Source of the DNA: a virus
DNA: 23,083 nt
Virus record (IMG/VR): IMGVR_UViG_3300030389_001862
Location: 1-23,083 of that record
Direction: 5' to 3' (one strand)
The position numbers and the translations under genes were made by a program. This document shows, piece by piece, positions 6,718-14,293 of this stretch (positions within the stretch are counted from its first letter, which is position 1; every line of letters begins with the position of its first letter). The notes under the pieces were generated by a model. It was not told where the DNA came from and did not search any database. It saw only the letters and a program-made list of their open reading frames with translations.

Positions 6718-7109
6718 TTAGTTAGTCCTTTCTGCTTTTCATATGTCCTGAGTCCCCCGATGCCAAGCATGCCGCCGAGAACAGTTAAAAGTGTACCCAT
6801 ATCAAACTCAGGCAGCTCTGGTAATTCTGCACCAGCAAAACTTGCACCGAATATAATTAGATCTTTTACGATAAAGTGATAGGCGAAAGCAATCGCGCAG
6901 ACCCACCCAACAGCCGGGCGCCAGCCGCCCTTGAATATAGATCCACTAGCCGCCTCTGCTTTGTTAATCTCCAGCTGGGCGAGCAGAGCCTCCTGCGCAT
7001 GTTTTTCAGACATGGTGGCTATCTCGTGTGCGAGCTTCGCTTTCTGATCTGCATCAGGTATAAATTTATCTAGCAGTCCTGTCACTGGACCTATCAGTGC
7101 TTGTAACAT
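6714..7109 (-). CDS. three-helix holin, GTA_holin_3TM-like (131 aa)
   Basis: Holins open the inner membrane at lysis. A soluble N-terminal helix (GLLDKFIPDADQKAKLAHEI ... LAQLEINKAEAAS) is followed by FKGGWRPAVGWVCAIAFAYH, the hallmark WRP..GW of this family, and then by hydrophobic segments around residues 65-85, 85-100 and 107-125. It ends with a short charged tail (RTYEKQKGLTK). ATG 7109 has a strong AAGGAG site; a longer frame starting at 7148 lacks one. The gene overlaps the preceding two-helix protein by 44 bases. The family is common in alphaproteobacterial gene transfer agents and phages. Confidence 0.8.
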   Translation of the reverse strand: MLQALIGPVTGLLDKFIPDADQKAKLAHEIATMSEKHAQEALLAQLEINKAEAASGSIFKGGWRPAVGWVCAIAFAYHFIVKDLIIFGASFAGAELPELPEFDMGTLLTVLGGMLGIGGLRTYEKQKGLTK

Positions 7110-7314
7110 TGTTATCTCCTTTATGTTCGTGACCCATCCAAATACCAAACACGCCAGTCATTACACCCATAACTACCGATACGAAGGCTGATTGCGATGC
7201 TGTTGGTTCATCCAAAGCCATAAACCATTCGGCACATCTCCACGACATAATCGTACTCACAAGCATCATCAGCCTTGGTAGGATCTTCCATTTCAAAAAC
7301 GTCTCTACGTTCAT
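7066..7314 (-). CDS. two-helix membrane protein, holin-like (82 aa)
   Basis: Two hydrophobic segments are visible: about 13-35 (PRLMMLVSTIMSWRCAEWFM) and 43-61 (AFVSVVMGVMTGVFGIWMG), joined by a short acidic turn (LDEPTAS) and followed by a soluble charged tail. This is a class II holin layout, and the DEPT..Q between helices is a pattern I have seen in marine phage holin candidates. ATG 7314 overlaps the upstream stop (ATGA). Together with the adjacent 3-TM protein it may form a holin/antiholin pair. Confidence 0.7.
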   Translation of the reverse strand: MNVETFLKWKILPRLMMLVSTIMSWRCAEWFMALDEPTASQSAFVSVVMGVMTGVFGIWMGHEHKGDNNVTSTDRSSDRTAR

Positions 7315-7520
7315 TTCATTAACAACTCATTCAAACCAAAACCCTCTAACAAAATTAGAGTAAAGAATAATAACAAAATCCCACCTGCTATTAGTTTACC
7401 AGAGAAATTTGTAGAACCTATTTTTATAGCAACAAATTCATTGCTTAGTATTCTTAAAGATAACTCAAAGCTGTTTTCGTCGATTGTTACCTTCACTGGT
7501 TTTTTCTTATCTTCTATCAT
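7311..7520 (-). CDS. single-helix membrane protein (69 aa)
   Basis: Residues 1-43 form a soluble charged region (KVTIDENSFELSLRILSNEF) followed by one transmembrane segment (GKLIAGGILLLFFTLILLEG) and a short tail. No family recognised. TGAGGG precedes ATG 7520, which overlaps the upstream TGA by one base. The position inside a run of membrane proteins suggests a lysis accessory or immunity/exclusion function; neither is proven. Confidence 0.68.
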   Translation of the reverse strand: MIEDKKKPVKVTIDENSFELSLRILSNEFVAIKIGSTNFSGKLIAGGILLLFFTLILLEGFGLNELLMK

Positions 7521-7720
7521 CAGTATACCCTCACCTTATCAGGGTTGATTTGTGGGACCAGTTTACATATACACTTATAGACCTGTTTCTGTCCTGTCTC
7601 TGTGTTGTATTCCTGTTCACTCAAAAACTTGGTATAGTAAGTGCAGTCGTTGACAGATTGAAAGTATATCGCGCCCTGCGCTACTCCATTCATGTAACAA
7701 GCAAGCATAAAGGCTGTCAC
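7520..7720 (-). CDS. small secreted Cys-containing protein (66 aa)
   Basis: The N-terminus (TAFMLACYMNGVAQGAIYFQ) resembles a short signal peptide, possibly with cleavage after AQG-A. The mature part has cysteines in VNDCTYY and VYKCICKLVPQ and may carry a disulfide in the periplasm. The start is a GTG at 7720 that overlaps the previous TAG by one base; an ATG four codons later is the alternative. No strong ribosome site is seen, so it depends on coupling. It could be a spanin-like or periplasmic lysis factor, but no spanin motif is clear. Confidence 0.6.
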   Translation of the reverse strand: MTAFMLACYMNGVAQGAIYFQSVNDCTYYTKFLSEQEYNTETGQKQVYKCICKLVPQINPDKVRVY

Positions 7721-7920
7721 TACACCAAATCTTTGTAGTAGTTAGGGTCGCCGCTAACGAGCTCTACCGCGCCGCCATCAGCCATCTTGATAGGTTTAAC
7801 TAAATCACCCCTACCCTGTTGTAAAAGGAACTGCTCAAAACTCATGGTATCAGAAGCCGGACCGTCAAAAAACTCTTCTCTTAGCTCCTTCTCTGTTCTT
7901 GTATCACCTTTTTTAGCCAT
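7720..7920 (-). CDS. small protein with KMADGGAV element (66 aa)
   Basis: Function unknown. An acidic/basic helical N-terminal part (KKGDTRTEKELREEFFDGPA) is followed by TMSFEQFLLQQGRG, KPIKMADGGAVELVSG and a C-terminal DPNYYKDLV. ATG 7920 has AGGAGG at six bases; a GTG one codon earlier would be too close to it. The start overlaps the portal stop. The MADGGAV tail element recurs in other proteins of this genome and may be a shared short interaction or processing signal. Confidence 0.7.
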   Translation of the reverse strand: MAKKGDTRTEKELREEFFDGPASDTMSFEQFLLQQGRGDLVKPIKMADGGAVELVSGDPNYYKDLV

Positions 7921-10325
7921 CACTGACCTCCTTTTTGTTGTTTCATTACCTCACGCCTTTCAGCTGCGTTGATCCTTGCAGCAGTCTGCTTCTCCTGACT
8001 TGCAAGTCTCTTATCAAACTGTGCGTCTCTTTGTTGTACTTTCTGTTGCTCCAGACCCAGTTTAGCCCTGTCAATCTGCGCGTCGTTCTGTTCACCCTGT
8101 GCTCTGACCTGTAGCTCCTTCTCCTTGAGCTGTACCAACGGATCTGGTCCGGGAGCCGTGAGCTGTCCGCTTAGTTGCTTGAGCTGGGTCATACCCTCAG
8201 CTACCAACTGAGCAATCCTAGCCTCTAACTCTAAACTCTGCATTTCCTGCATAGGCTGACCACCCGTAGCTGCCATCATCTCCTGCATAGCACGCTCCTT
8301 GGCACCAATCCTTACATGCTCCATAATATGCTTCTGTAAAGCCACCGCTATCTGCGGTGTACCCGCAACCAGAGGTGTTGATCCAAAAACCATGTGAGAC
8401 ATGATATGCGCCTCATGGTCCTGTCCCTCAAAAGCTACCAAGCTAATCTGATCCAGAGCGTCTATGTTCTCCTGAGCAGGGTCTTTTGGGGTTGGCTCTG
8501 GCTCAGGAGTTCTTTTTAATATCCTGTCAATATCTCTTACACCTAAAGCTTCGTACATATCCCTGAATACTTCGTACATGTTGTGCATATCAGGCGCGGC
8601 TGTTGCAAGCTGCATCTTGGTCTGAGCCAAAGATATTCTTTGCGCCTGACTAAATATGTTAGGATTAGATACAGGAACTACATCAACCATCTCGTCGAAG
8701 TCCTGTCTCTTGATCGTCCCATCTACACCCGTAATACTGTATGGATATTCGTCAGGTAAAAAGTCAGCCATCACCTTAGATAGCAACTTAAACTCTAACT
8801 TCATCGCATAATGCAATCTCTTATGTACAGCTGACATGACCCGTGAGCCCTGTTCCAACATAGCAATAGTTGTACCTACCGCTGCCTGCTGATTGCCATC
8901 GCCTACCTTCATATCAGTGATGGTCGCGAATCGCCGTCCTGCATCAACTACAAAGCCTAACAATGCCATCAAAGTCTGGTCTGGACCCTTAAACGGCAGC
9001 GACATCAAGCTCGATCTTATGTCCCCGCCCGGTGCATCAACGTCCCTGAACTCACCCGGCTGTAGCGGCTCATCGTCATCCCTGATCCGTAGTCCGCGGG
9101 CCTTGAAGCCAGCTGGTAGATTAGATAACGTACCTGCATCGATCAGTTGTCTTAGTGCGGCAGTCGCGGTTCGTGATAAACCACCAATCGTATGTATTAG
9201 TCCCAGTCCATAAAACCCGAAACCCGGTAAAAACTTGTAGTGTACAAAATACTGTATCTTCTTCTTGTCTTTGTCGTCTTCGTTATAGTTTCTACGAATA
9301 GATAGTATCTGCCCATTATCCTGTGATATTGTCACAATATACGGTACCTTGATACCTGTTGGCTCACCGTCGTCGCCCATCTCCTCAAAACCCTCTAGGT
9401 CAAGATCAACATGGCACTCCAGTAAAGTGCAGTCATAGTCTATGTTTGATGGGTACATACCATCAATACGCTCCAGTTCTTCCTGCACAGAGTTACTGTC
9501 GCCCTGCGCTGGTATTACAGGTATGTCCCTGTAAAATCCTGATAATTGTCTCTTACGCAGGTCATTCAAGCTCATTTTAACTACATGGGTTATGTTAGGA
9601 CATGTTTCCAAATCAGATGTGCTATATGGCACAATTAAGTTCTCAGCTGGTACAAACTTACTCACAGCCCGTCCTAAGTTCTCATCATAGTAAACTTTCT
9701 TAAATGTTGACCCTGCAAGTGGCAAATAAAACAACATCTGGTCAAATTCTGGTGTGTATTCCTCCATAACAGAAGAAATGTAGTAATTCATAAATTCTTT
9801 TACACGCTGCGCCTGATCTTCTTTCTCAGGTGTGCTGGATCCTAAAACCTGTGTCCTGACTGGACCACCCGGTGGCAGCAGCTCGTTGAAGGCTTGTGCT
9901 TGAAACTGCGTGGCTGATTCAGCAAGTAAAGGGTGCGTAACACCGCTTGCTCCTCTGAAAGGCTGTGCCCGCTCTTCGTAATTAAATCCCAACAACTCCA
10001 AACCGTTAGCGAAAGCATCTTCCCACTCCTGTCTACTGGATTTGTTTTCTTCAAACTCACCTGTTAATTCCCCAGAGATCCTACCGAGTTCTGTATCAGA
10101 TAACTCTTCTGCCAAGTTGTCTCCAAACTCACTGTCGTCATCCCCTAGATTAGGATCAAAGTCTACAACTACGCCGCCATCGTCCTCTAACATAACTTCT
10201 ACTTCAGGAGAGGATAAATCTTCAAGGCTATCTGTAATCTCTACATCAACCTCATCTTTCATGTCTTGAATACTTATCTGCGATGGTATCTTGTCCATCA
10301 AACTTGCTATTGGTTCTCTCGCCAT
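7920..10325 (-). CDS. portal protein, P22 gp1-like (801 aa)
   Basis: Forms the dodecameric ring at the capsid vertex through which DNA is packaged and ejected. After an acidic extension (about 20-90) come the recognisable parts: QEWEDAFANGLELLGFNYEE, THPLLAESATQFQAQAFNEL, the FLPGFGFYGLGLIHTIGGLS wing/stem approach, ALRQLIDAGTLSNLPAGF, and the long Gln/Glu-rich C-terminal helices (about 690-800), which match the barrel of P22-like portals. Length is close to P22 gp1 (725 aa) plus the extension. A DDGGVVVDFDP segment lies near residue 50. It starts at ATG 10325 after AAGGAG, downstream of the 551-aa protein. Confidence 0.93.
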   Translation of the reverse strand: MAREPIASLMDKIPSQISIQDMKDEVDVEITDSLEDLSSPEVEVMLEDDGGVVVDFDPNLGDDDSEFGDNLAEELSDTELGRISGELTGEFEENKSSRQEWEDAFANGLELLGFNYEERAQPFRGASGVTHPLLAESATQFQAQAFNELLPPGGPVRTQVLGSSTPEKEDQAQRVKEFMNYYISSVMEEYTPEFDQMLFYLPLAGSTFKKVYYDENLGRAVSKFVPAENLIVPYSTSDLETCPNITHVVKMSLNDLRKRQLSGFYRDIPVIPAQGDSNSVQEELERIDGMYPSNIDYDCTLLECHVDLDLEGFEEMGDDGEPTGIKVPYIVTISQDNGQILSIRRNYNEDDKDKKKIQYFVHYKFLPGFGFYGLGLIHTIGGLSRTATAALRQLIDAGTLSNLPAGFKARGLRIRDDDEPLQPGEFRDVDAPGGDIRSSLMSLPFKGPDQTLMALLGFVVDAGRRFATITDMKVGDGNQQAAVGTTIAMLEQGSRVMSAVHKRLHYAMKLEFKLLSKVMADFLPDEYPYSITGVDGTIKRQDFDEMVDVVPVSNPNIFSQAQRISLAQTKMQLATAAPDMHNMYEVFRDMYEALGVRDIDRILKRTPEPEPTPKDPAQENIDALDQISLVAFEGQDHEAHIMSHMVFGSTPLVAGTPQIAVALQKHIMEHVRIGAKERAMQEMMAATGGQPMQEMQSLELEARIAQLVAEGMTQLKQLSGQLTAPGPDPLVQLKEKELQVRAQGEQNDAQIDRAKLGLEQQKVQQRDAQFDKRLASQEKQTAARINAAERREVMKQQKGGQ

Positions 10326-10344
10326 TTAGATCTCCTTTCAGGAA

Positions 10345-12000
10345 CTATACCACGAATTTAATAAAAGGTTCAATACCTTGTGGTTTTCTGGTCATATTGA
10401 CTGCTCTGTCTTTCATACTAACGACGCCACCTTCTGCTTTCATTATGTCTGGATCATCCGCAGCTGCGGGATCCTTCTTTGCAAAAGGGCTTTGCAAAAC
10501 CTTAGTGCTGCCTTTTGGTCTGTCTACAAGCATAACATAGCTCAAATCACCTACGCCCTCTACAGCATTTTCATATGGTATGTGTGTAAAGCCAAGTTCA
10601 GCTAAACCTCTGGAGTGCGCTCTCATAAATTGTTTTACATCCTGTATGTTCACTCTTGGATCTTCATCCAATATGTCACTAGCAGAAAAATATTCACCCT
10701 TGTGTATGCTGTATTGTTCGGCTTGATAGTCCATGAGTTGGCTTTCTGAAAAAGGTTTGCCTGTATCTGGGTTCAAAAAAGGTTTACTTAAATCAGCTTT
10801 TAAAGGTATGGATCCGCCTTTAGTTCTGCGAGGTATGGGCACACGAAACTGTTTATAACCGACATTACCACTAACCTCCGGTATCTTCAACTCCCCAGAC
10901 TTTATCATTTCTTCAAAAGCCTCTTGTCTGCTTTTACCTAAAGCGGCAGCTTTTTTTCTAATCTGTAACCGAGTGCCCACGCCAAAGGTCTCGTCTATAA
11001 ACCTATCCTGAGCTGCTTTTGGTGTAGAACCAACATGAGGCCCTAAGTCAAAGAAAGATAATTTACTTTGGTCAAATTTAGTGAAACCGGGATCCGTGTT
11101 GCGTGAAAAATGATAAACAGGTGTATCAATCTTGCTAAAAGCCAAAGCTGACTTAACAGATTTTCTTTGATCGCCAATGCCTCTGCCGCCCGGTATCTCT
11201 GTTACATTCGCATCACCTGACGCAGCTCGTATTACATCTTTATAGTTCTTGCCGCCCTGAACTACAACCTTATCGTAACCATCTAAGGTGTTCTTTATCC
11301 TGTCCATTTGACTTGCATCTTGTTTAAATTCATTTGCTCTATTGGTATCCATCAACTGATCGTAATCTTTTATTTTAGTATCGGCTCTTATCAAACCATG
11401 CTTGGCTGACAAAATAGCTACGTCTACATTATCCGGCACACCCTGTTTCTTTAAACTTTGGAATACGGGCCCCAAGTAACGGTCAACTGCTTTCATGTCC
11501 CCAACGTCTGGACATTTGGTTGAGCTACAAGATAAAACAAGAAGCTGTCTGCCCTTTTTGGACTGAGGTGCAAACAAACTGCCTGATCCAAGATCTATAT
11601 CATCAGCTGCCTTGGTTCCTACTTTGGGAGGCTCAAAGTCTGTCATAGCCATGATAGAAGTGTCGGGGCCCCCAGCCATGGCTGGTTTTGGTCCCATGTA
11701 CGGAATAAAACCTTCAAGACCTTTTCTTACTTTTCTTGCAATGGGTCCTATGCCGGGCGCAACACTTGCTGTGCCTAAAGTTACTAAACCCATGCCTTGA
11801 AGAGCCTCAAGTACATCATCGCTCTGCATCATCTGACCGCCCTGCGATAAGATGCCGGGCAGCTCGTATGCAGCTATCGCTTCTCCTGTGCCGGGCAGAA
11901 ATGACGCTGCGTCATACAAATCCTGTGCAGAAGTGCCCTCTTTATCTTTAGCCTCTAGTCTTGATAATACGTTTCTGTAATTTTGCTGAGGATCAGCCAT
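10345..12000 (-). CDS. multidomain protein: DUF6884-like plus ADP-ribosyltransferase-like regions (551 aa)
   Basis: Three parts are visible. Residues 1-145 are Gly/Ala-rich with a mildly hydrophobic stretch (GMGLVTLGTASVAPGIGPIA), as in phage ejection proteins. Residues 150-285 carry LLVLSCSSTK, RYLGPVF, VAILSAKHGLI and KDYD, the order of motifs in DUF6884-type proteins. Residues 294-510 carry PVYHFSR, LGPHVGSTPKAA and, after a long insert, LGFTHIPYEN-AVEGVGDLSYVML, resembling ART-PolyVal ADP-ribosyltransferase domains. The tail has KAEGGVVSM and GIEPFIKF. It sits between TerL and portal, so it may be a virion effector delivered with DNA. Family calls are by eye; catalytic competence is untested. 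Confidence 0.65.
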   Translation of the reverse strand: MADPQQNYRNVLSRLEAKDKEGTSAQDLYDAASFLPGTGEAIAAYELPGILSQGGQMMQSDDVLEALQGMGLVTLGTASVAPGIGPIARKVRKGLEGFIPYMGPKPAMAGGPDTSIMAMTDFEPPKVGTKAADDIDLGSGSLFAPQSKKGRQLLVLSCSSTKCPDVGDMKAVDRYLGPVFQSLKKQGVPDNVDVAILSAKHGLIRADTKIKDYDQLMDTNRANEFKQDASQMDRIKNTLDGYDKVVVQGGKNYKDVIRAASGDANVTEIPGGRGIGDQRKSVKSALAFSKIDTPVYHFSRNTDPGFTKFDQSKLSFFDLGPHVGSTPKAAQDRFIDETFGVGTRLQIRKKAAALGKSRQEAFEEMIKSGELKIPEVSGNVGYKQFRVPIPRRTKGGSIPLKADLSKPFLNPDTGKPFSESQLMDYQAEQYSIHKGEYFSASDILDEDPRVNIQDVKQFMRAHSRGLAELGFTHIPYENAVEGVGDLSYVMLVDRPKGSTKVLQSPFAKKDPAAADDPDIMKAEGGVVSMKDRAVNMTRKPQGIEPFIKFVV

Positions 12001-12007
12001 TTACACC

Positions 12008-13462
12008 TCAATAATAAGCCCTTACCTGTGCCGACCCATCACTCTCATCCCAATCGTCGCTCGGTAGCTGTACAAAATTACCCTGACGATACCGCATGAG
12101 AGCCTGTGTCATGCTATCAACAAGGTCATCATACTCTCCATTTGGAAAAGCTGCAACCTCTTCTATCATCTCATCTGCAAAAGCCTCATCGGGGGCCCAG
12201 ACCATACCCGCTTCAAACAAAGGCGATACCGCATGTACTCTTGATACCTTATCGTTGCCTTTACTCGGTGTAAAGTTAACCACTGGTATGCCCATGTTTC
12301 GTAATTCGTGGGTCAAAGGCATACCGGAAGCCTTCGCTTCTATGATAACTGTCTCTGGGTCCCAATAATTATACTGATCCAGCGCCAACTCCTTCAGCTC
12401 TGGGAAGTCCCAGCGCCCTTTTTTGCTATCAAGAAGTATTAAAGCTGGTGGCCCGCCCTGTTCTTCTGGATAAAACACGCCCCATGTCGTTATCGCACTA
12501 TAGTCAGCCGTTTCTCGTTTCGAGAAAGCCGTATCGTAGCTCTGAATGACATATTGTAGGTTAGGAACTGCTGTTTTTTCCCATTTTTGCCACCATTCAC
12601 GCTTAATTATTGCATTTTCTTCACCCGTGGGCCGTTGTTGGTACTGCGCGTTCCATTTACTGGGTGGTATCGACGCTTTCACCGCTGTTAAATCGTCCAA
12701 ACTCCAATATTCTGGCCAACACGGCTGCCCGCTATCAAAAATAGCAGGCAGCTCTACTACTTCCCACTGGTCCGCAAGCTTATCTTTAGCCATAGAACGC
12801 ATCAACTGACCCGTTAAATCCTTCTCAGACCACCTAGTCTGGACCAAAACGATACTGCCACCCGGCTGGAGCCTCTGTCGGGGGCCCCCAGTGTACCAAT
12901 CCCACGCATCTTCAAAGCCGTTGTTACTCATCGCGGTCTGTTCCGAGTGCGGATCATCAATAATAACAAGATCACCACCTCTACCAGCTAAGTTTGATCC
13001 AACACCGACAGCATAATACATACCGCCCTTGTTCGTGTCCCATCTTCCAGACGCTTTACTGTCCGCTGCTAACTTTACATCTGGGAAAACTTCACGGAAC
13101 TCTTCCGTGTCCAAAAGGTTTTTGACCTTACGACCAAAATTTACTGCCAGTTCCGTTGTGTGTGTCGCCTGAATGATCTTCATGTTTGGATTTTTGCCCA
13201 TCATCCACGCCGGAAACAAAAATGATGCAAACTCTGACTTAGTATGACGGGGTGCCATATTAATGATTAGACGTTTTAGTTTTCCACTGGCTACTCGTTC
13301 TAACTTCTCGGCTATGATCTCGTGATGCCTGCCCTGTATGAAGCTCGGCCAGATGGTTTTTACAAAAGATAAAAACTGTTTTTGACAAGTTTCATTCTTC
13401 TGTAGTTGCGCTAATCTTAGTTCTAGTTTTAAGCGTCTCTCGTCGTGTGATGTAACTTCCAT
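12008..13462 (-). CDS. terL: terminase large subunit (484 aa)
   Basis: ATP-driven motor and nuclease that packages the genome. The ATPase domain has a Walker A-like loop MAPRHTKS (69-76), Walker B DLVIIDD (164-170) and coupling motif VLVQTRWS (205-212). The RNase H-like nuclease domain has SYDTAFSK (D310), VIIEAKAS (E375) and GEYDDLVDS (D445/D446). Length is typical. The ATG at 13462 follows AGGGG, which lies inside a 14-bp perfect palindrome. A good sigma70-like promoter is 45-70 bases upstream. The small subunit is not adjacent but about 6.4 kb upstream, which is unusual. Confidence 0.95.
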   Translation of the reverse strand: MEVTSHDERRLKLELRLAQLQKNETCQKQFLSFVKTIWPSFIQGRHHEIIAEKLERVASGKLKRLIINMAPRHTKSEFASFLFPAWMMGKNPNMKIIQATHTTELAVNFGRKVKNLLDTEEFREVFPDVKLAADSKASGRWDTNKGGMYYAVGVGSNLAGRGGDLVIIDDPHSEQTAMSNNGFEDAWDWYTGGPRQRLQPGGSIVLVQTRWSEKDLTGQLMRSMAKDKLADQWEVVELPAIFDSGQPCWPEYWSLDDLTAVKASIPPSKWNAQYQQRPTGEENAIIKREWWQKWEKTAVPNLQYVIQSYDTAFSKRETADYSAITTWGVFYPEEQGGPPALILLDSKKGRWDFPELKELALDQYNYWDPETVIIEAKASGMPLTHELRNMGIPVVNFTPSKGNDKVSRVHAVSPLFEAGMVWAPDEAFADEMIEEVAAFPNGEYDDLVDSMTQALMRYRQGNFVQLPSDDWDESDGSAQVRAYY

Positions 13463-13476
13463 TTAGGGGCCCCTAA
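13463..13476. promoter_or_regulatory. 14-bp palindrome covering the terL ribosome site
   Basis: TTAGGGGCCCCTAA is a perfect palindrome touching the terL start codon. The AGGGG half is the only Shine-Dalgarno candidate. In RNA it could fold as a five-pair hairpin with a GGCC loop, hiding the ribosome site, or serve as a protein site. Function is inferred. Confidence 0.45.
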
Positions 13477-13489
13477 CAGTATCTTATTA

Positions 13490-13507
13490 TATGCGATTTA
13501 TGGCTTA
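13490..13507. promoter_or_regulatory. degenerate copy of the 18-bp palindrome at the terL promoter
   Basis: TATGCGATTTATGGCTTA matches one half of the repeated palindrome well (TATGCGAT against TATGTGAT) and the other half weakly (5 of 8). It lies just after the terL -10 box, where a repressor could block transcription. Confidence 0.4.
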
Positions 13508-13534
13508 TTATACTATAGTTAATCTTTATTTCAA
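13507..13534 (-). promoter_or_regulatory. sigma70-like promoter for terL
   Basis: On the minus strand TTGAAA is followed after 16 bases by a perfect TATAAT. The 5/6 and 6/6 matches make this the best promoter in the window. Transcription would begin about 35-40 bases before the terL ribosome site and could continue through the 551-aa gene and portal, since no terminator separates them. Confidence 0.65.
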
Positions 13535-14130
13535 ATTTTATGTAATTGTTTGTGAAAAACTTGGCACATGCCTGCGTGCACAACGGCCGTGGCACTCGAT
13601 TCGTTTTTCTTGTCAACTGCTTTTTTTTCTAATTTTTTAGCCTCAATTTTGGAAGGATCCTAAACAATTTTTATTGATTTTTTTTAATTCCTTCTGGAAT
13701 AAATTTATTAATTTACGCGCTTTGATTCGTGGATCGGGTACCAGCTGGGCGGGGTGGCGGGTCAAGAATCACGGTTCACGGTTCACGGTTAAATTAAAAT
13801 TAGTCACGGCTAAAAAAGTTTAAGCAGCATCTAATAAAGTTAGATTCATTAATACTTTAACGCGGATCCTCGGCGGGCTGGTGCTGGATCCGTGGGTTTC
13901 GGATCCGTCCGGACGTCCAGCGGTGCCTTATTTAACTGTTTTAAACCGTGATAATTTAAACAAGATAAATTGAAGTTATCCAGTAAACAGCCCGGCGGTT
14001 TTTTGTCAGCTGTATTGACTGACTCACCGGGTCAATTAATGGATAAGTTCACGGTTAAAAATTTAAATTGTGAAGGTTTCCGCGGGTTCTAGCTATTTAA
14101 ATTTAATCAGCTTGTAACGGAAGGTAAAAA
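13535..14130. other. gene-free region with short repeats and GC-rich patches
   Basis: No coding frame with a ribosome site is visible on either strand. The stretch mixes AT-rich DNA with GC-rich patches at about 13575-13600, 13735-13765 and 13862-13925. TCACGGT is repeated three times in tandem at 13769-13790, and related CACGGTTAA or AACCGTGA copies lie near 13945 and 14050. GGATCC hexamers occur four times. Many six-base palindromes (GTGCAC, CGGCCG, GGTACC, CAGCTG) cluster here. Position before terL suits a packaging (cos/pac) site or replication origin, but neither is shown. Confidence 0.5.
13769..13790 (+). repeat. TCACGGT x3 tandem repeat
   Basis: Three consecutive 7-bp units followed by TAAATTAAAAT; diverged single copies lie nearby. 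It is too short for CRISPR and could be a protein-binding iteron. Confidence 0.7.
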
Positions 14131-14158
14131 AGAAAAAAGCCCCATAAATGGGGCTTAA
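14131..14158 (-). terminator. rho-independent terminator of the 14.9-14.2 kb operon
   Basis: The hairpin AAGCCCCAT / ATGGGGCTT is followed on the minus strand by a run of T (A run at 14133-14138). It ends the operon containing the 215-aa protein and the 38-aa membrane peptide. Confidence 0.88.
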
Positions 14159-14176
14159 ATCGAGCTGAATAATTTA

Positions 14177-14293
14177 TTAATGCGGGTAAGCAATTAATAA
14201 AATTAAAATAGCAAATAATATAATTACTGGAAAAAAAAGCAGTTCAGTAATTAAAATAAAAATCTTCCTAAGTTTTAAATATTGTTTCATCAT
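14177..14293 (-). CDS. 38-residue single-helix membrane peptide
   Basis: Begins MMKQYLKLRKIFILITELLF and continues FPVIILFAILILLIAYPH, giving a basic N-terminus and one or two tightly packed hydrophobic segments up to the C-terminus. Its ATG overlaps the upstream stop by four bases (ATGATGA), so it is probably translated by coupling, and a terminator follows 20 bases after its stop. This resembles small phage membrane peptides that act as holin-like, superinfection-exclusion or host-modulating factors. Function is not known. Confidence 0.6.
   Translation of the reverse strand: MMKQYLKLRKIFILITELLFFPVIILFAILILLIAYPH

Noticed and set aside
9842-10060. 72-residue minus-strand frame inside the portal gene
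   Set aside because: It is out of frame with the portal, has no ribosome site and no protein-like features.
13769-13790. CRISPR-like repeat
   Set aside because: TCACGGT units are 7 bp, in direct tandem without spacers.
13656-13907. Cloning-vector or linker origin for the GGATCC hexamers
   Set aside because: The flanking DNA is not a known polylinker and the hexamers are widely spaced in AT-rich DNA; natural repetition is simpler.
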